64,000 nucleotides of DNA from Saccharothrix ecbatanensis (GCF_014205015.1 NZ_JACHMO010000001.1:7750001-7814000), one strand, 5' to 3'; positions 54,796-64,000 are shown, numbered from the stretch's first letter. Translations and numbers: made by a program. Notes: generated by a model from the sequence alone, not told the origin.

Positions 54796-56477
54796 TGTCG
54801 GAGACGACAACCCGAGCGGACGCGCCGCCACCCGGCGCCGCCCTGCTCACCCACCGGCAGATCCTGACCATCCTTTCGGGTCTGCTGCTGGGGCTGTTCC
54901 TGGCCGCGCTCGACCAGATGATCGTGGCCACGGCCATGAAGACCATCGCGGACGAGCTGCACGGCCAGACCCTGCAAGCGTGGGCGACCACCGCCTACCT
55001 GATCACCGCGACGGTCTCCACGCCGCTGTACGGCAAGCTGTCCGACATCTTCGGCCGCAAGCCGCTGTACCTGACCGCGATCTCGCTGTTCCTGGTCGGC
55101 TCGCTGCTCTGCGGCATCGCGGACTCGATGTACGAACTCGCCGCGTTCCGCGCGGTGCAGGGCCTCGGCGCCGGTGGCCTGATGTCGCTGGCCATGGCGA
55201 TCATGGCGGACATCACGTCGCCGCGTGAGCGCAGCCGTTACGCCGGCTACTTCATGGCCGTGTTCGGCATCTCCAGCGTCGCCGGCCCGGTCGTCGGCGG
55301 CCTGTTCGCCGGCATGGAGTCGTTCCTCGGCACGGCCGGCTGGCGCTGGGTGTTCCTGATCAACGTGCCGATCGCGCTGATCGCGCTGGTCGTCGTGGCC
55401 AAGGTGCTGAACATCCCGCACCAGCGGGTGAACCACCGGATCGACTTCGCCGGCGCCGCCCTGCTCACCCTCGGCCTGGTGCCGCTGCTCGTGGTGGCCG
55501 AACAGGGCCGCGAGTGGGGCTGGACGTCGGGCACCTCGATCGCGCTGTACGTCGTCGGCGTGCTCGGCCTGATCGGGTTCGTGTTCGTCCAGCAGCGCAT
55601 GGGCGATGAGGCGCTGCTGCCGCTGCGGCTGTTCAAGTCGCACACGTTCTCGCTCGGCAACGTGGTCAACTTCGTGCTCGGCGCCGGGATGTTCGGCGGC
55701 ATGGTCTCGCTGCCGCTGTACCTCCAGATCGTCAAGGGGTACTCGGCGACCGAGTCCGGCCTGATGATGCTGCCGCTGACGCTGGGGATCATGTCGGCGG
55801 CGGCGACGAGCGGCATCCTGACCGCGAAGACCGGCCGCTACAAGGTGTTCCCGGTCGTCGGGTTCGGGTTGATCACGGTGGTGCTGCTGCTCTTCAGCAC
55901 GGTCGGCACCGACACGCCGATCTACCAGCCGTTGGCGCTGATGTTGTTCATGGGCATGGGTCTGGGCCTGTGCATGCAGACGTTGCTGGTGGCCATCCAG
56001 AACGATTCCGAGCCGCGGGACATGGGCGTGGCGACCTCGTCGGTCACGTTCTTCCGCCAGATCGGCGGCACGATCGGCACGGCGGTGTTCCTGTCGATCC
56101 TGTTCAGCACGGTCGGCGACAAGATCCGCGACGGGCTGAGCACGGCGGCCGGCGACCCGGACTTCCAGGCCGCGCTGGCCCGGCCGGAGAACCGCGAGTT
56201 CGCCGCGGGCATGCAGAGCGGCACCGACTTCGACCTGGACAACACCGAGTTCCTGACCACGCTCGACCCGGTGCTGGCCCGACCGTTCCTGGACGGCTTC
56301 TCCGGTTCGATCGACCTCGTGTTCCTGGTCGGCGGGCTGGTGACGCTGGTCGGCTTCGTGGCGATCTGGTTCCTGCGGGAGGCCCCGCTGTCGAACCGCT
56401 CGGGCCTGGAGCGGGTACAGGACGCCAAGGCGGCCAAGGACGGTCAGGACGAGTCCGCGCCGATCTCGATGCACTGA
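54795..56477 (+). CDS. MFS multidrug transporter, DHA2 (EmrB/QacA) type
   Basis: 560 residues, 14 hydrophobic segments. DHA2 motifs: FLAALDQMIVATAMKTIADEL, TPLYGKLSDIFGRKPLYL, and AFRAVQGLGAGGLMSLAMAI. It exports cationic or lipophilic compounds by proton exchange. The start shares one base with the marR stop. An insertion before the last helix (about residues 470-505) is common in this group. Confidence 0.93.
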   Translation: MSETTTRADAPPPGAALLTHRQILTILSGLLLGLFLAALDQMIVATAMKTIADELHGQTLQAWATTAYLITATVSTPLYGKLSDIFGRKPLYLTAISLFLVGSLLCGIADSMYELAAFRAVQGLGAGGLMSLAMAIMADITSPRERSRYAGYFMAVFGISSVAGPVVGGLFAGMESFLGTAGWRWVFLINVPIALIALVVVAKVLNIPHQRVNHRIDFAGAALLTLGLVPLLVVAEQGREWGWTSGTSIALYVVGVLGLIGFVFVQQRMGDEALLPLRLFKSHTFSLGNVVNFVLGAGMFGGMVSLPLYLQIVKGYSATESGLMMLPLTLGIMSAAATSGILTAKTGRYKVFPVVGFGLITVVLLLFSTVGTDTPIYQPLALMLFMGMGLGLCMQTLLVAIQNDSEPRDMGVATSSVTFFRQIGGTIGTAVFLSILFSTVGDKIRDGLSTAAGDPDFQAALARPENREFAAGMQSGTDFDLDNTEFLTTLDPVLARPFLDGFSGSIDLVFLVGGLVTLVGFVAIWFLREAPLSNRSGLERVQDAKAAKDGQDESAPISMH

Positions 56478-56510
56478 CGTAGGCCCGGTTCGCACACCCG
56501 ATTCACACGA

Positions 56511-56546
56511 AAGAGGCCCGCTCCCCGATCAGGGAGCGGGCCTCTT
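56511..56546. terminator. Bidirectional terminator between MFS and ppa
   Basis: AAGAGGCCCGCTCCC (56511-56525) pairs perfectly with GGGAGCGGGCCTCTT (56532-56546) around a 6-base loop, between two convergent genes. Confidence 0.9.
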
Positions 56547-56558
56547 CGACAGTTCTGG

Positions 56559-57062
56559 TCAGTGCTCTTCGCCGCGCGCCACGGCGTCCTTCAGGCGCTG
56601 GTACGAACGGACGATCTCGGCCTCGGCCTCGGTGCGGCCGACCCAGGTCGCGCCCTCGACGCTCTTGCCGGGCTCCAGGTCCTTGTAGACCTCGAAGAAG
56701 TGCTGGATCTCCAGGCGGTAGAACTCGTTCAGGTGGTGGATGTCGCGCAGGTGCTCGGACCGCGGGTCCTCGGCCGGTACGCAGAGCAGCTTGTCGTCGC
56801 CGCCCTTCTCGTCCGTCATCCGGAACATGCCGATGGCGCGTGACTTGATCAGGCAGCCCGGGAACGTCGGCTCCTGGACGATCACGAGCGCGTCGAGCGG
56901 GTCACCGTCCTCGCCGAGCGTGTCGTCGACGAAGCCGTAGTCCGCCGGGTACTGAGTGGCCGTGAACAGGGTCCGGTCGAGCCGGATGCGCCCCGTCTTG
57001 TGGTCCATCTCGTACTTGTTGCGGACCCCCTTGGGGATCTCGATGGTGACGTCGAACTCCAC
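56559..57062 (-). CDS. ppa: Inorganic pyrophosphatase
   Basis: 167 residues. Family I motifs: [41 protein letters not shown] with the metal-binding Asp residues, and [28 protein letters not shown]. Cytosolic PPi hydrolysis, drives biosynthesis; here alongside the membrane PPase. Counterpart Rv3628. Confidence 0.97.
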   Translation of the reverse strand: MEFDVTIEIPKGVRNKYEMDHKTGRIRLDRTLFTATQYPADYGFVDDTLGEDGDPLDALVIVQEPTFPGCLIKSRAIGMFRMTDEKGGDDKLLCVPAEDPRSEHLRDIHHLNEFYRLEIQHFFEVYKDLEPGKSVEGATWVGRTEAEAEIVRSYQRLKDAVARGEEH

Positions 57063-57176
57063 TGCGCGGTCCTCGCTCGTCTTCGCCGTTCGTTACGCCA
57101 CTAGTGTGGACTACGACGTCTCGTCAACCCCTTGCCGAGGGTGTGACGTTGCCCGTACTCGACCGCGGAGGACTGC

Positions 57177-58784
57177 GTGCCCGACGAGCCATCGTGGCCG
57201 ACCGTCGACGACGACGACGTCGACCGCGAGCCGCCGACGGTGCAGGTCAGGCAACCTGACCCGGCCACCATGCGGATCCCGATGCCGAAGCCCGTGCGGA
57301 TACCGCCGAGGCCCTTCACGCCGCCGCCGGCGCCCCGTCCGGAGCCGGCGACCGAGATCAAGTCGGAACCTGAACCGGTCCCTGAACCGATCACGGAAAG
57401 TGAAGATCCGCCGGCCCGTCGGAGCAGGAAGCCGTTCGTGCTCGGCGCGGCGGCGGTCTTGGTCGTCGCCCTCGCGGGCACTGCGGTCGCGGGTACCCGG
57501 ATGGGGTGGTTCGAGGCTGCGCCCGTGCCGACGACGGCCGCCCCGCTGCCGCCCGCGCCGGTGGCGTTGTCGATGAAGGGCGTGGGCGCCGACGGCAAGG
57601 CTCCGACGGCCGCGGGCGTGAAGGCGGTGCTGGCCGGTCCGGCGGCGAACGGCCTGCTGGACCCGGTGGCCGGCATCGTGGTGGACCCGGTGACCGGCAC
57701 GGCGCTGTGGAACCAGGGCGAGACGGCGCCGCAGACGCCCGCGTCCACGATCAAGGTGCTGACCGCGGCGGCGGCGCTGCTCGCGCTAGACCACACGGAC
57801 ACGCTGTCGACCACCGTCGTGCAGGGGCCGCAGCCGGGGACGGTGGTGCTGGTCGGCGGCGGTGATCCGACGCTGTCGTCCCTGCCCGCCGGTCAGCCCA
57901 CGGTGTACCCCGGCGCGGCGACGATCGACGAGCTGGCGGCGCAGGTGAGTGCCGCCGGACCGGTGACGCAGGTGCTGTACGACGTGTCGCGGTACGCGGG
58001 TCAGGGGATGGCGCCCGGTTGGGACCCCTCCGACGTGCCGAACGGGTACGTGTCGCCGATCGAGCCCGTGATGCTGGACGGCGGCCGTGGCGACCCGACG
58101 AAGTACGACACGCCGCGCACGCCCACCCCGGCCGCGTCGGCTGCCCAGGCGTTGGCCCAGCGGCTCGGCGTGACTTCGGTGGCGGCCGGCACGGCGCCGT
58201 CGGGCGCGAAGGTGCTCGGCAAGGTGGAGTCCGCGCCGATCAGCCGGCTGGTCGAGAACCTGATGCAGATCTCGGACAACGTGCTGGCCGAGACGATCGC
58301 GCGTGAGGTGGCGAAGGCGCGGGGCCTGGAGCCGTCGTTCGCGGGCGCGGCGAAGGCGGTGCGGGACGTGCTGACCGAGCACAAGTTCGACCTGTCGACG
58401 GCCACGATCGTGGATGGCAGCGGGTTGTCGCCGAACGACAAGGTGCCCGCGAAGCTGCTGGCGGACGTGCTGGTGGCGGCGGCCAAGCCGGACGCCTCCG
58501 ACCCGAGGACCGCGAAGCTGCGCCCGCTGCTGACGGCGCTGCCGGTGGCGGGCGGCAGCGGCACGCTGGCGGGTCGTTACGCGGAGCAGGGTGCGGTCGG
58601 CCGCGGTTGGGTGCGGGCCAAGACCGGCACGCTGACCGCCGTGAACTCCCTGGCCGGCGTGGTCCTGGACGCCGACGGCCGGCTGCTGGTGTTCGCGTTC
58701 ATGTCGCTGAGCCCCGACTCCACGCCCGCCGTCCGCGGCGCCCTGGACGAGATGGCCGCCGCCCTCCGCACCTGCGGCTGCTAA
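57177..58784 (+). CDS. dacB: D-alanyl-D-alanine carboxypeptidase/endopeptidase (PBP4 class)
   Basis: 535 residues from GTG at 57177 with GGAGG. A cytoplasmic acidic/Pro-rich start, one transmembrane helix (FVLGAAAVLVVALAGTAVAG), then the class C penicillin-binding domain: SxxK in TPASTIKVLTAAAALL, SxN in QISDNVLAE, and KTG in AKTGTLTAVNSLAG. It trims peptidoglycan peptides. Rv3627c is the counterpart. Confidence 0.93.
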   Translation: MPDEPSWPTVDDDDVDREPPTVQVRQPDPATMRIPMPKPVRIPPRPFTPPPAPRPEPATEIKSEPEPVPEPITESEDPPARRSRKPFVLGAAAVLVVALAGTAVAGTRMGWFEAAPVPTTAAPLPPAPVALSMKGVGADGKAPTAAGVKAVLAGPAANGLLDPVAGIVVDPVTGTALWNQGETAPQTPASTIKVLTAAAALLALDHTDTLSTTVVQGPQPGTVVLVGGGDPTLSSLPAGQPTVYPGAATIDELAAQVSAAGPVTQVLYDVSRYAGQGMAPGWDPSDVPNGYVSPIEPVMLDGGRGDPTKYDTPRTPTPAASAAQALAQRLGVTSVAAGTAPSGAKVLGKVESAPISRLVENLMQISDNVLAETIAREVAKARGLEPSFAGAAKAVRDVLTEHKFDLSTATIVDGSGLSPNDKVPAKLLADVLVAAAKPDASDPRTAKLRPLLTALPVAGGSGTLAGRYAEQGAVGRGWVRAKTGTLTAVNSLAGVVLDADGRLLVFAFMSLSPDSTPAVRGALDEMAAALRTCGC

Positions 58785-58793
58785 CCCCAACCC

Positions 58794-58879
58794 CCGTGAG
58801 TCCTACGTTCAGAACCCGTGAGTCCTACGTTCGGAACCCCCGAGTTCAACGCTCAGAACGGGTGAGTTGAACGTTCGGG
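58794..58879. repeat. Second array of the 20-bp dispersed repeat
   Basis: Four units related to GTGAGTCCTACGTTCAGAAC (two nearly exact, one GAGTTCAACGCTCAG variant, one GTGAGTTGAACGTTCGG) begin ten bases after the dacB stop. The sequence right after the stop (CTAACCCCA, then C-rich) is also shared with the array at 18699. Confidence 0.9.
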
Positions 58880-58931
58880 ACGGGACTGCGGGAGTGTTGT
58901 CCGCACGGTCCTCGCAGGTAGCGTCAGAAGG

Positions 58932-59945
58932 GTGAACCCGGCGACGCAGGACCGCAGTGCCCCGGTCGATTGGGCCCTGGCCGTCACCACGGCGACCAGG
59001 CTCGTCCGCCCCGGCCCGATCGTGCCCAGAGCCGAGGCGGACATCGCCGTGCACCGGCTCCGTGAACAGGCCGTGGACGCCGAGGTGCACGTCCGAGAGC
59101 ACACCGGGCTCGGTCACGGCCTGCCGCTCAAGCGCGGCGAGGTGGTCGACCGGCCCGCGTGGGTGCGCGCCGCCGTGCAAGGGCTGTCCGCGCTGACGAA
59201 CGACGCCATGCCGAAGCAGTCCGGCGCGTTCAGCGGCGTCATGGCGGGCACGGCGGGCGTCCAGGCCGGCGTCGTCATCGCCTTCCTCAGCGGCCGGGTG
59301 CTCGGCCAGTACGACCCGTTCTCGGACGGCGGCCGGCTGCTCCTCGTCGCACCGAACATCGTCGGCGCCCAACGCTCCCTCGACGTGTCGGGCGAGGACT
59401 TCAGCATGTGGGTCTGCCTGCACGAAGGCACCCACCGCCTCCAGTTCACCGCCGTGCCGTGGCTGGCTGAGCACTTCGCCGGCCTGGTCGCCACCCTGCT
59501 CGGCAGCATGGACGAGAGCTCCACGCCCCGCCTGCGCGACCTGCCGAAACGGCTCCGCGAGGCGGGCGGCCTGATCGAACTCCTCCAGAGCCCGGCCCAA
59601 CGCGAGGTGCTCGATCGGCTCATCGCGCTGTCGACCCTGCTGGAGGGCCACGCCGACCACGTGATGGACGCCGTCGGCCCGGAGGTGGTGCCGTCCGTCC
59701 GCGTCATCCGCGAACGCTTCACCGCACGTCGCCAGGGCGGCGGCATCCTGGACCGGATGCTGCGCACCCTGCTCGGCGTCGAGGCCAAGGTCCGCCAGTA
59801 CGCGGAGGGCGCGGCGTTCACCGGGCACGTGGTCGACGCGGTCGGCATGGACCGCTTCAACACCATCTGGACCAGCCCCGACACCCTCCCCACGCGGGCC
59901 GAGATCGCCGACCCGGCCGGGTGGCTGCGCCGCGTCCAGCCGTGA
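58932..59945 (+). CDS. Zinc-dependent metalloprotease (Rv3626-like)
   Basis: 337 residues from GTG at 58932. The zinc site is VCLHEGTHRLQFTAVPWL (HExxH), with a second conserved region TLLEGHADHVMDAVG supplying another ligand. This actinobacterial family was named for co-occurrence with F420 biosynthesis genes (TIGR03624/03883). Cytosolic; substrate unknown. It precedes tilS and hpt as in M. tuberculosis. Confidence 0.88.
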   Translation: MNPATQDRSAPVDWALAVTTATRLVRPGPIVPRAEADIAVHRLREQAVDAEVHVREHTGLGHGLPLKRGEVVDRPAWVRAAVQGLSALTNDAMPKQSGAFSGVMAGTAGVQAGVVIAFLSGRVLGQYDPFSDGGRLLLVAPNIVGAQRSLDVSGEDFSMWVCLHEGTHRLQFTAVPWLAEHFAGLVATLLGSMDESSTPRLRDLPKRLREAGGLIELLQSPAQREVLDRLIALSTLLEGHADHVMDAVGPEVVPSVRVIRERFTARRQGGGILDRMLRTLLGVEAKVRQYAEGAAFTGHVVDAVGMDRFNTIWTSPDTLPTRAEIADPAGWLRRVQP

Positions 59946-60012
59946 GCGTGGGAACCGTGAACGCCGTGAGCCCCGGAACCGTGAGCGCCGAACCGTGAGC
60001 ACAGACCCGTGA
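59941..60012. repeat. About 15-bp repeats spanning a stop and a start codon
   Basis: CGTGA recurs at 59941, 59956, 59965, 59980, 59994 and 60008, usually as GGAACCGTGAGCGCC. The protease stop (TGA at 59943) is in the first copy and the tilS GTG (60009) in the last. Confidence 0.8.
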
Positions 60013-60920
60013 ACGGCCCGCTCGCCGAGGTCCGCACGGCGGTCAAGCGCTTCCTGGCCGAGCACCGGCCGGAACGGGTCACCGTGGCCGTCAGCGGCGG
60101 CGCGGACTCGCTCGCCCTGGCCGCTGTCACCGCCGGCCTGACCGACGCGTCCGCCGTCGTGGTGGACCACGGCCTGCAACCCGACTCCGCCGACGTCGCC
60201 GAACGGGCCGCGCAGACGTGCCGTGACCTGGGCCTGCCCGCCGAGGTGCGCCGCGTCCACGTCACCGGACCGGGTGGACCCGAAGCCGCCGCCAGGAAGG
60301 CCAGGTACGCCGCCCTGAGGCCGGAACGCGGTCTGGTCCTGCTCGGCCACACCAGGGACGACCAGGCCGAGACGGTCCTGCTCGGCCTGGGCCGGGGCTC
60401 CGGTCCGCGCAGCATCGCCGGCATGCGCCCGCACGACCCGCCGTGGGGCCGCCCGCTCCTGCGCGTCGCGAGAGCCACGACCGCAGCCGCCTGCGACGAG
60501 CTAGGCCTGACGCCGTGGAGCGACCCGCACAACGAAGACCCCCGCTACACCAGGGTCCGCCTGCGCCGGGAAGTCCTCCCGCTGCTCGAAGAGGTGCTCC
60601 AGGGCGGAGTCGCCGACGCCCTCGCCCGCACCGCCGCCCACCTGCGTGAGGACAACGACGCGCTGGACGAGCTGGCCGAGGCGTTCGACGGCGACTGCCG
60701 CTCGGTGGACGACATCGGCCGCCTGCCCACCGCGCTCCGCCGCCGAGTGCTGCGCCGTTGGCTGCTGCGCGAGAACGTGCCCGAGTTGTCCGACTCGCAC
60801 CTGCGCAGGGTGGACGCCCTGGTGAACGAGTGGCGTGGTCAAGGCGGTGTGTGGTTGCCCGGCGGCTTTGTGGCACGGCGCGCGCATGGCAGGCTGCGAG
60901 TGGAACCAGTGCAGTCATGA
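60009..60920 (+). CDS. tilS: tRNA(Ile)-lysidine synthase
   Basis: 303 residues. PP-loop [36 protein letters not shown] and the R-R-P region [12 protein letters not shown] are intact; it modifies the wobble base of tRNA-Ile(CAU) so that it reads AUA. This is the short actinobacterial form with little C-terminal extension. The ATGA overlap with hpt gives an operon (Rv3625c-Rv3624c order). Confidence 0.95.
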   Translation: MNGPLAEVRTAVKRFLAEHRPERVTVAVSGGADSLALAAVTAGLTDASAVVVDHGLQPDSADVAERAAQTCRDLGLPAEVRRVHVTGPGGPEAAARKARYAALRPERGLVLLGHTRDDQAETVLLGLGRGSGPRSIAGMRPHDPPWGRPLLRVARATTAAACDELGLTPWSDPHNEDPRYTRVRLRREVLPLLEEVLQGGVADALARTAAHLREDNDALDELAEAFDGDCRSVDDIGRLPTALRRRVLRRWLLRENVPELSDSHLRRVDALVNEWRGQGGVWLPGGFVARRAHGRLRVEPVQS

Positions 60921-61489
60921 CAAAAGGGGAACCGTCCGTGTACGACGGCGACATCAGTTCCGTGCTCATCACCGAGCAGGAGATCAGCGACAAGGTCACC
61001 GAACTGGCGAACAAGGTCGCGGCTGACTACCCGGCCGACGGAACGAACGACCTGGTGCTGATCACCGTGCTCAAGGGTGCGGTGATGTTCATGACCGACC
61101 TGGCCAGGGCGTTGCCGGTGCCGGTCCAGTTGGAGTTCATGGCGGTGAGCTCCTACGGCTCGTCGACCTCGTCCTCCGGCGTGGTGCGCATCCTGAAGGA
61201 CCTCGACCGCGACATCGCGGACCGCGACGTGATCATCGTCGAGGACATCATCGACTCGGGCCTGACGCTGTCGTGGCTGCTCAAGAACCTGGCGTCGCGC
61301 AAGCCGCGGTCGCTGGAGGTCTGCACGCTGCTGCGCAAGCCGGACGCGGTCAAGGTCGAGGTGCCGGTGCGGTACGTCGGGTTCGAGATCCCGAACGAGT
61401 TCGTGGTCGGCTACGGCCTCGACTACGCCGAGCGCTACCGCGACCTGCCGTACATCGGCACGCTGGACCCGAAGGTCTACTCCAGCTGA
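60917..61489 (+). CDS. hpt: Hypoxanthine-guanine phosphoribosyltransferase
   Basis: 190 residues from ATG overlapping the tilS stop; a GTG at 60938 with GGGGA upstream is an alternative start. PRPP-binding loop [17 protein letters not shown], active-site [14 protein letters not shown], and [30 protein letters not shown] complete the family pattern. It salvages hypoxanthine and guanine. Confidence 0.97.
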   Translation: MTKGEPSVYDGDISSVLITEQEISDKVTELANKVAADYPADGTNDLVLITVLKGAVMFMTDLARALPVPVQLEFMAVSSYGSSTSSSGVVRILKDLDRDIADRDVIIVEDIIDSGLTLSWLLKNLASRKPRSLEVCTLLRKPDAVKVEVPVRYVGFEIPNEFVVGYGLDYAERYRDLPYIGTLDPKVYSS

Positions 61490-61495
61490 CGAACT

Positions 61496-61521
61496 GGGGG
61501 CGGCCTGGTGAGGCCGCCCCC
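61496..61521. terminator. Terminator between hpt and the VWA gene
   Basis: GGGGGCGGCCT (61496-61506) and AGGCCGCCCCC (61511-61521), perfect 11-bp arms and a 4-base loop, between convergent genes. Confidence 0.9.
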
Positions 61522-61526
61522 GGTCA

Positions 61527-63227
61527 TCAGCAACTGGGCCGGCAGCGCCGTTGTGAGATGGCGTCGAGCAGCACGCCGCGGATGTCTTCCGGCTCCAACG
61601 CCTGGTACGCCTTGCCGCCGGTCGCGTCGGCGAGCTGGCGAAGCGCGTCCATGTCGGCGTCACGACCCAGCCCGACCATGATCAGCGGCACCGGGCGGGC
61701 CGGGTCCGCCTCCTTCTTCAACGTGGCCAGCAGGCTGGGCAGGTCGATGCTGGAGATGTCGTCGTTGCTGCCGTCGGTGAACAGCGTGACCGAGTTGATC
61801 ATCGACGGCTCGTAGGTCTTCTGCATGTGCCGGAACGCCGCCAGCGCGGTGTCGTTCAACGCCGTGCCGCCGCCGACCAGCGCGGGCAGGCTCCCCGCGC
61901 CCTTCTGCAACTGCGCACGGCGGGTCGCGCCGGCGATCGGCTCGCCCAGCGGCCCGACCGGCACCAGCTCGATCCAGTCGTTCGGCGGCTTCTTGTCCGT
62001 GGAGAACGCCCACAGGCCGATCTCCGACGTGTCGGGCAGCATGGCCAACGCGGTCAGCGCCGCCTCCTTGGCCGCGTCGACCCTGGTCTGGCCGTTGCTC
62101 ATCTTCTCGGCCATCGAGCCGGACACGTCCAGCACGGCCAGCATCCGGGTGTCCAGGCTGACCGCGCCCCACGTGCGGAGCAGCTCGGAGACCTGGTCCG
62201 GGTCCGGCGTCTTCAGCACGGCCACGTCGTCGCCGCGCAGGCCGTCCTTCTCGTTCGTCCACCCGTCGGGCGCGTTGCCGTCCGGCGTGCGGAAGCCCGC
62301 CTCGGCGAACCGCTGGGCCGTCCGCTCGGTCCGCAACGCCTTCTCGAAGCCCACCGCGGCCTCGCCGATACCCGCCTGCTCACCCGTGCGGGTGACGCGC
62401 ACGATCGGGTAGTCGAACGCGACCGTGCCCTCCTTGGGGTAGGACGCGACGACCCGGCGTGATCCGGCGGCCCGGTTCGCGGCCAGCACGGACTGCTCCG
62501 AAGCGGTGAACACCGGCGCGTTCTCCGCACCCTGCACGACCTTGCCGAACGCGTCCCGCACGGACGGCAGCGCGTCCCGGCCGACCCGCAGCAGCGCGCC
62601 GATCAGCTCCGGCTTCGGCGAGCCGTCCGGGTTGCCGAGCTGCGCGCGGATGACCGCCAGCGTGGCCAGGCCCTCGGTGGACGTGGTCGGGTCGCTCAGC
62701 GCCACCGTCACCTTCGGGTCGAGCAGCTTCGCCCAGCTCACCGGTGAGATCGGCCAGCCGAGCGCGGCCAGAGCCGGCTCCGAGCCCGCGATCACCACGG
62801 GTGACGCGGCCAGCGAGTCGAGGATGTCCAGCCTCGGCGCGTCCTCGCCCTGGTCACCGGCCTGTCGCTGGCTCTCCGCGGCCCACATCGACGAGTCCGG
62901 GATCCACAGCGCGGGCGGGTTGATCTGCGCGGTGGGCAGGTCGTGGGAGACGTCGGCCGCGCCGCGCGCCTCGACCAGCACCTGCACGCACTTGCCGTCC
63001 ACCATCGGCTGGGTGGCCTGGTAGTCGTCCGCGGCGCCGCGCACCACTTCCTCGACCGCGGGGGTGACCGCGATCTTGAGCGGTAGGGTGCCCTTGCACT
63101 CCGGGCCGCTGGTGGCCCGCAGCGCGACCACGGTCACACCGGCGGCGGCGACGACGCCGAGCAGCGCGCCGATGGGCAGGATGACGCGGCGGAAGCGACC
63201 GGGCCGGTTCGGGTTGCCAGCTGACAT
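61527..63227 (-). CDS. Exported solute-binding-like protein with VWA domain
   Basis: 566 residues from ATG at 63227 with AAGG upstream. One N-terminal helix (VILPIGALLGVVAAAGVTVVALR); residues 50-330 resemble bacterial extracellular binding proteins (PLKIAVTPAVEEVVRGAADDYQ, ALWIPDSSMWA); residues about 365-555 are a VWA domain with a complete MIDAS site (VLDVSGSMAEK, TALND, LFTDGSNDD). It likely binds a metal-dependent partner or surface ligand at the envelope. Function unknown. Confidence 0.88.
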   Translation of the reverse strand: MSAGNPNRPGRFRRVILPIGALLGVVAAAGVTVVALRATSGPECKGTLPLKIAVTPAVEEVVRGAADDYQATQPMVDGKCVQVLVEARGAADVSHDLPTAQINPPALWIPDSSMWAAESQRQAGDQGEDAPRLDILDSLAASPVVIAGSEPALAALGWPISPVSWAKLLDPKVTVALSDPTTSTEGLATLAVIRAQLGNPDGSPKPELIGALLRVGRDALPSVRDAFGKVVQGAENAPVFTASEQSVLAANRAAGSRRVVASYPKEGTVAFDYPIVRVTRTGEQAGIGEAAVGFEKALRTERTAQRFAEAGFRTPDGNAPDGWTNEKDGLRGDDVAVLKTPDPDQVSELLRTWGAVSLDTRMLAVLDVSGSMAEKMSNGQTRVDAAKEAALTALAMLPDTSEIGLWAFSTDKKPPNDWIELVPVGPLGEPIAGATRRAQLQKGAGSLPALVGGGTALNDTALAAFRHMQKTYEPSMINSVTLFTDGSNDDISSIDLPSLLATLKKEADPARPVPLIMVGLGRDADMDALRQLADATGGKAYQALEPEDIRGVLLDAISQRRCRPSC

Positions 63228-63649
63228 GCTTCGTACCTTTGGTCGGGTGTTCACCCTTCCGGGTGGGTAAAGAACACACGGGTGGTTGCCGAGGATGACA
63301 CGGACCACTCTCATGACAAACTCTCGTGTTCTAAGTCACCCGTGTGGCCCTCACATCGTCGCTACCTGCGGTTGGCGAGCTACGCCTGGTAAGTGTTACG
63401 GGTTTGATCCCGGTTCGGTTCATGGTCATTCCGGCGATCCGGTCGAACCCGCTTGACCTGGGAGCCGTGTCCGGTGTCACGGCGGGGAACACCGGACGGC
63501 CCCCGCCCGTTGGTCCGGCAAGATGCGACAGGGCCCGCACGCGGAGCGCTCCGCCCACACCATGGGCGGTAGGCTGGTCGGACGGGTGTGCCCGTCTGCG
63601 CCCGTCGACAAGTCAGGGAGGGTCGAGGCCGCCCGCCGGCCGTAAGTGC
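63228..63649. other. Divergent regulatory region, VWA gene and ftsH
   Basis: No gene. The stretch holds promoters for both directions. Within the ftsH leader, GTCCGGTGT (63469-63477) pairs with ACACCGGAC (63489-63497), while CCGTG (63465-63469) can instead pair with CACGG (63478-63482); the two hairpins exclude one another. Confidence 0.5.
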
Positions 63650-64000
63650 ATGGACCGCAAGCGCCTGCTTCGCAACCCGCTGCTGTGGATCGTGGCGGTG
63701 TTGGTGCTCTTTTACGCCTTCAGCGTGCTCTTCGACGAGAACCGGGGCTACACCCCGATCAAGACGTCCCAGGCACTGCAACAGATCCGGGACGGCAACG
63801 TCAAGGAAGCCACGATCGAGGACAAAGAGCAGCTCCTCAAGCTCACCCTCAAGGACGGGGTGACCGTCGAGGGCGGCAACCGCGTGCGCGCCCAGTTCCC
63901 GGCGAGCTCCACGGACGAGATCTTCAAGTTCCTCGACGAGGCCGGCAACAAGCCGGTCCTCGAGACCAAGGTCACGCAGGACTCGTTCCTGATGCAGATG
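63650..64000 (+). CDS. ftsH: ATP-dependent zinc metalloprotease FtsH (N-terminal part)
   Basis: The first 117 codons, from ATG at 63650. MDRKRLLRNPLLWIVAVLVL, with one transmembrane helix, then FSVLFDENRGYTPIKTSQAL and the start of the periplasmic domain match actinobacterial FtsH; the AAA+ and zinc protease parts lie beyond the window. FtsH degrades misfolded membrane and some cytosolic proteins. Confidence 0.95.
   Translation, partial: MDRKRLLRNPLLWIVAVLVLFYAFSVLFDENRGYTPIKTSQALQQIRDGNVKEATIEDKEQLLKLTLKDGVTVEGGNRVRAQFPASSTDEIFKFLDEAGNKPVLETKVTQDSFLMQM

Noticed and set aside
63395..63430. tRNA-like T-arm (GGGTTTGATCCC)
   Set aside because: No acceptor or anticodon stem can be built around it.

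Overview
The window is high-GC (about 70%) actinobacterial chromosome with GTG starts, GTGA/ATGA stop-start overlaps and leaderless promoters. Gene order closely follows, from memory, the Mycobacterium tuberculosis H37Rv block from about Rv3677 down to Rv3610: MBL hydrolase, crp, small membrane protein, nth, thioredoxin-like, Nudix, marP, epoxide-hydrolase-like, membrane protein, acs, HAD phosphatase with 6C RNA, ssd-tad pilus genes, DUF1998 helicase, Rv3647-like, topA, holB-like, ppa, dacB, zinc protease, tilS, hpt, ftsH. Inserted kynurenine, muropeptide-recovery and H+-pyrophosphatase genes plus the composition suggest Pseudonocardiales (Saccharothrix/Lentzea/Actinosynnema-like). The genus is inference.

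Layout. 0-8.4 kb: an unrecognised operon, Nudix and MBL hydrolases, an HxlR/SnoaL divergent pair, a second DNA sliding clamp downstream of an MFS exporter, a possible structured RNA, and crp. 8.5-17.1 kb: nth to marP operon, alpha/beta hydrolase, holin-like membrane protein, nhaA, acsA. 17.3-21.4 kb: acetyltransferase, degenerate Fic protein, kynA-kynU with an Lrp regulator. 21.5-28.2 kb: murQ-murR and three exported hydrolases (AmiE/YbbE-like, NamZ, NagZ), a cell-wall sugar recovery locus. 28.7-34.8 kb: HAD hydrolase, 6C small RNA, two DnaA boxes, and the ssd-tadABC-pilin-TadE-TadG-like cluster. 35-38.5 kb: prim-pol protein and a DUF1998 helicase with a 100-residue minisatellite insert. 38.7-49.9 kb: hppA, two lipoproteins, a conserved hypothetical, topA, a Pro-rich membrane protein, an MFS-thymidylate-kinase fusion, holB. 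49.9-56.5 kb: exported protein, tRNA-Thr(CGT), LLM oxidoreductase, an orphan ribosomal L11 paralog, a thioesterase-like protein, a MarR-MFS pair. 56.5-64 kb: ppa, dacB, zinc metalloprotease, tilS-hpt, a VWA/solute-binding lipid-free exported protein, and the start of ftsH.

The most unusual points are the L11 paralog that has lost the N-terminal prolines of ordinary L11, the second beta clamp next to an exporter, the catalytically altered Fic and epoxide-hydrolase homologs, a dispersed palindromic repeat family immediately after stop codons, and a strong tendency to short-period minisatellites (13-18 bp), several of which contain the stop or start codons of flanking genes.
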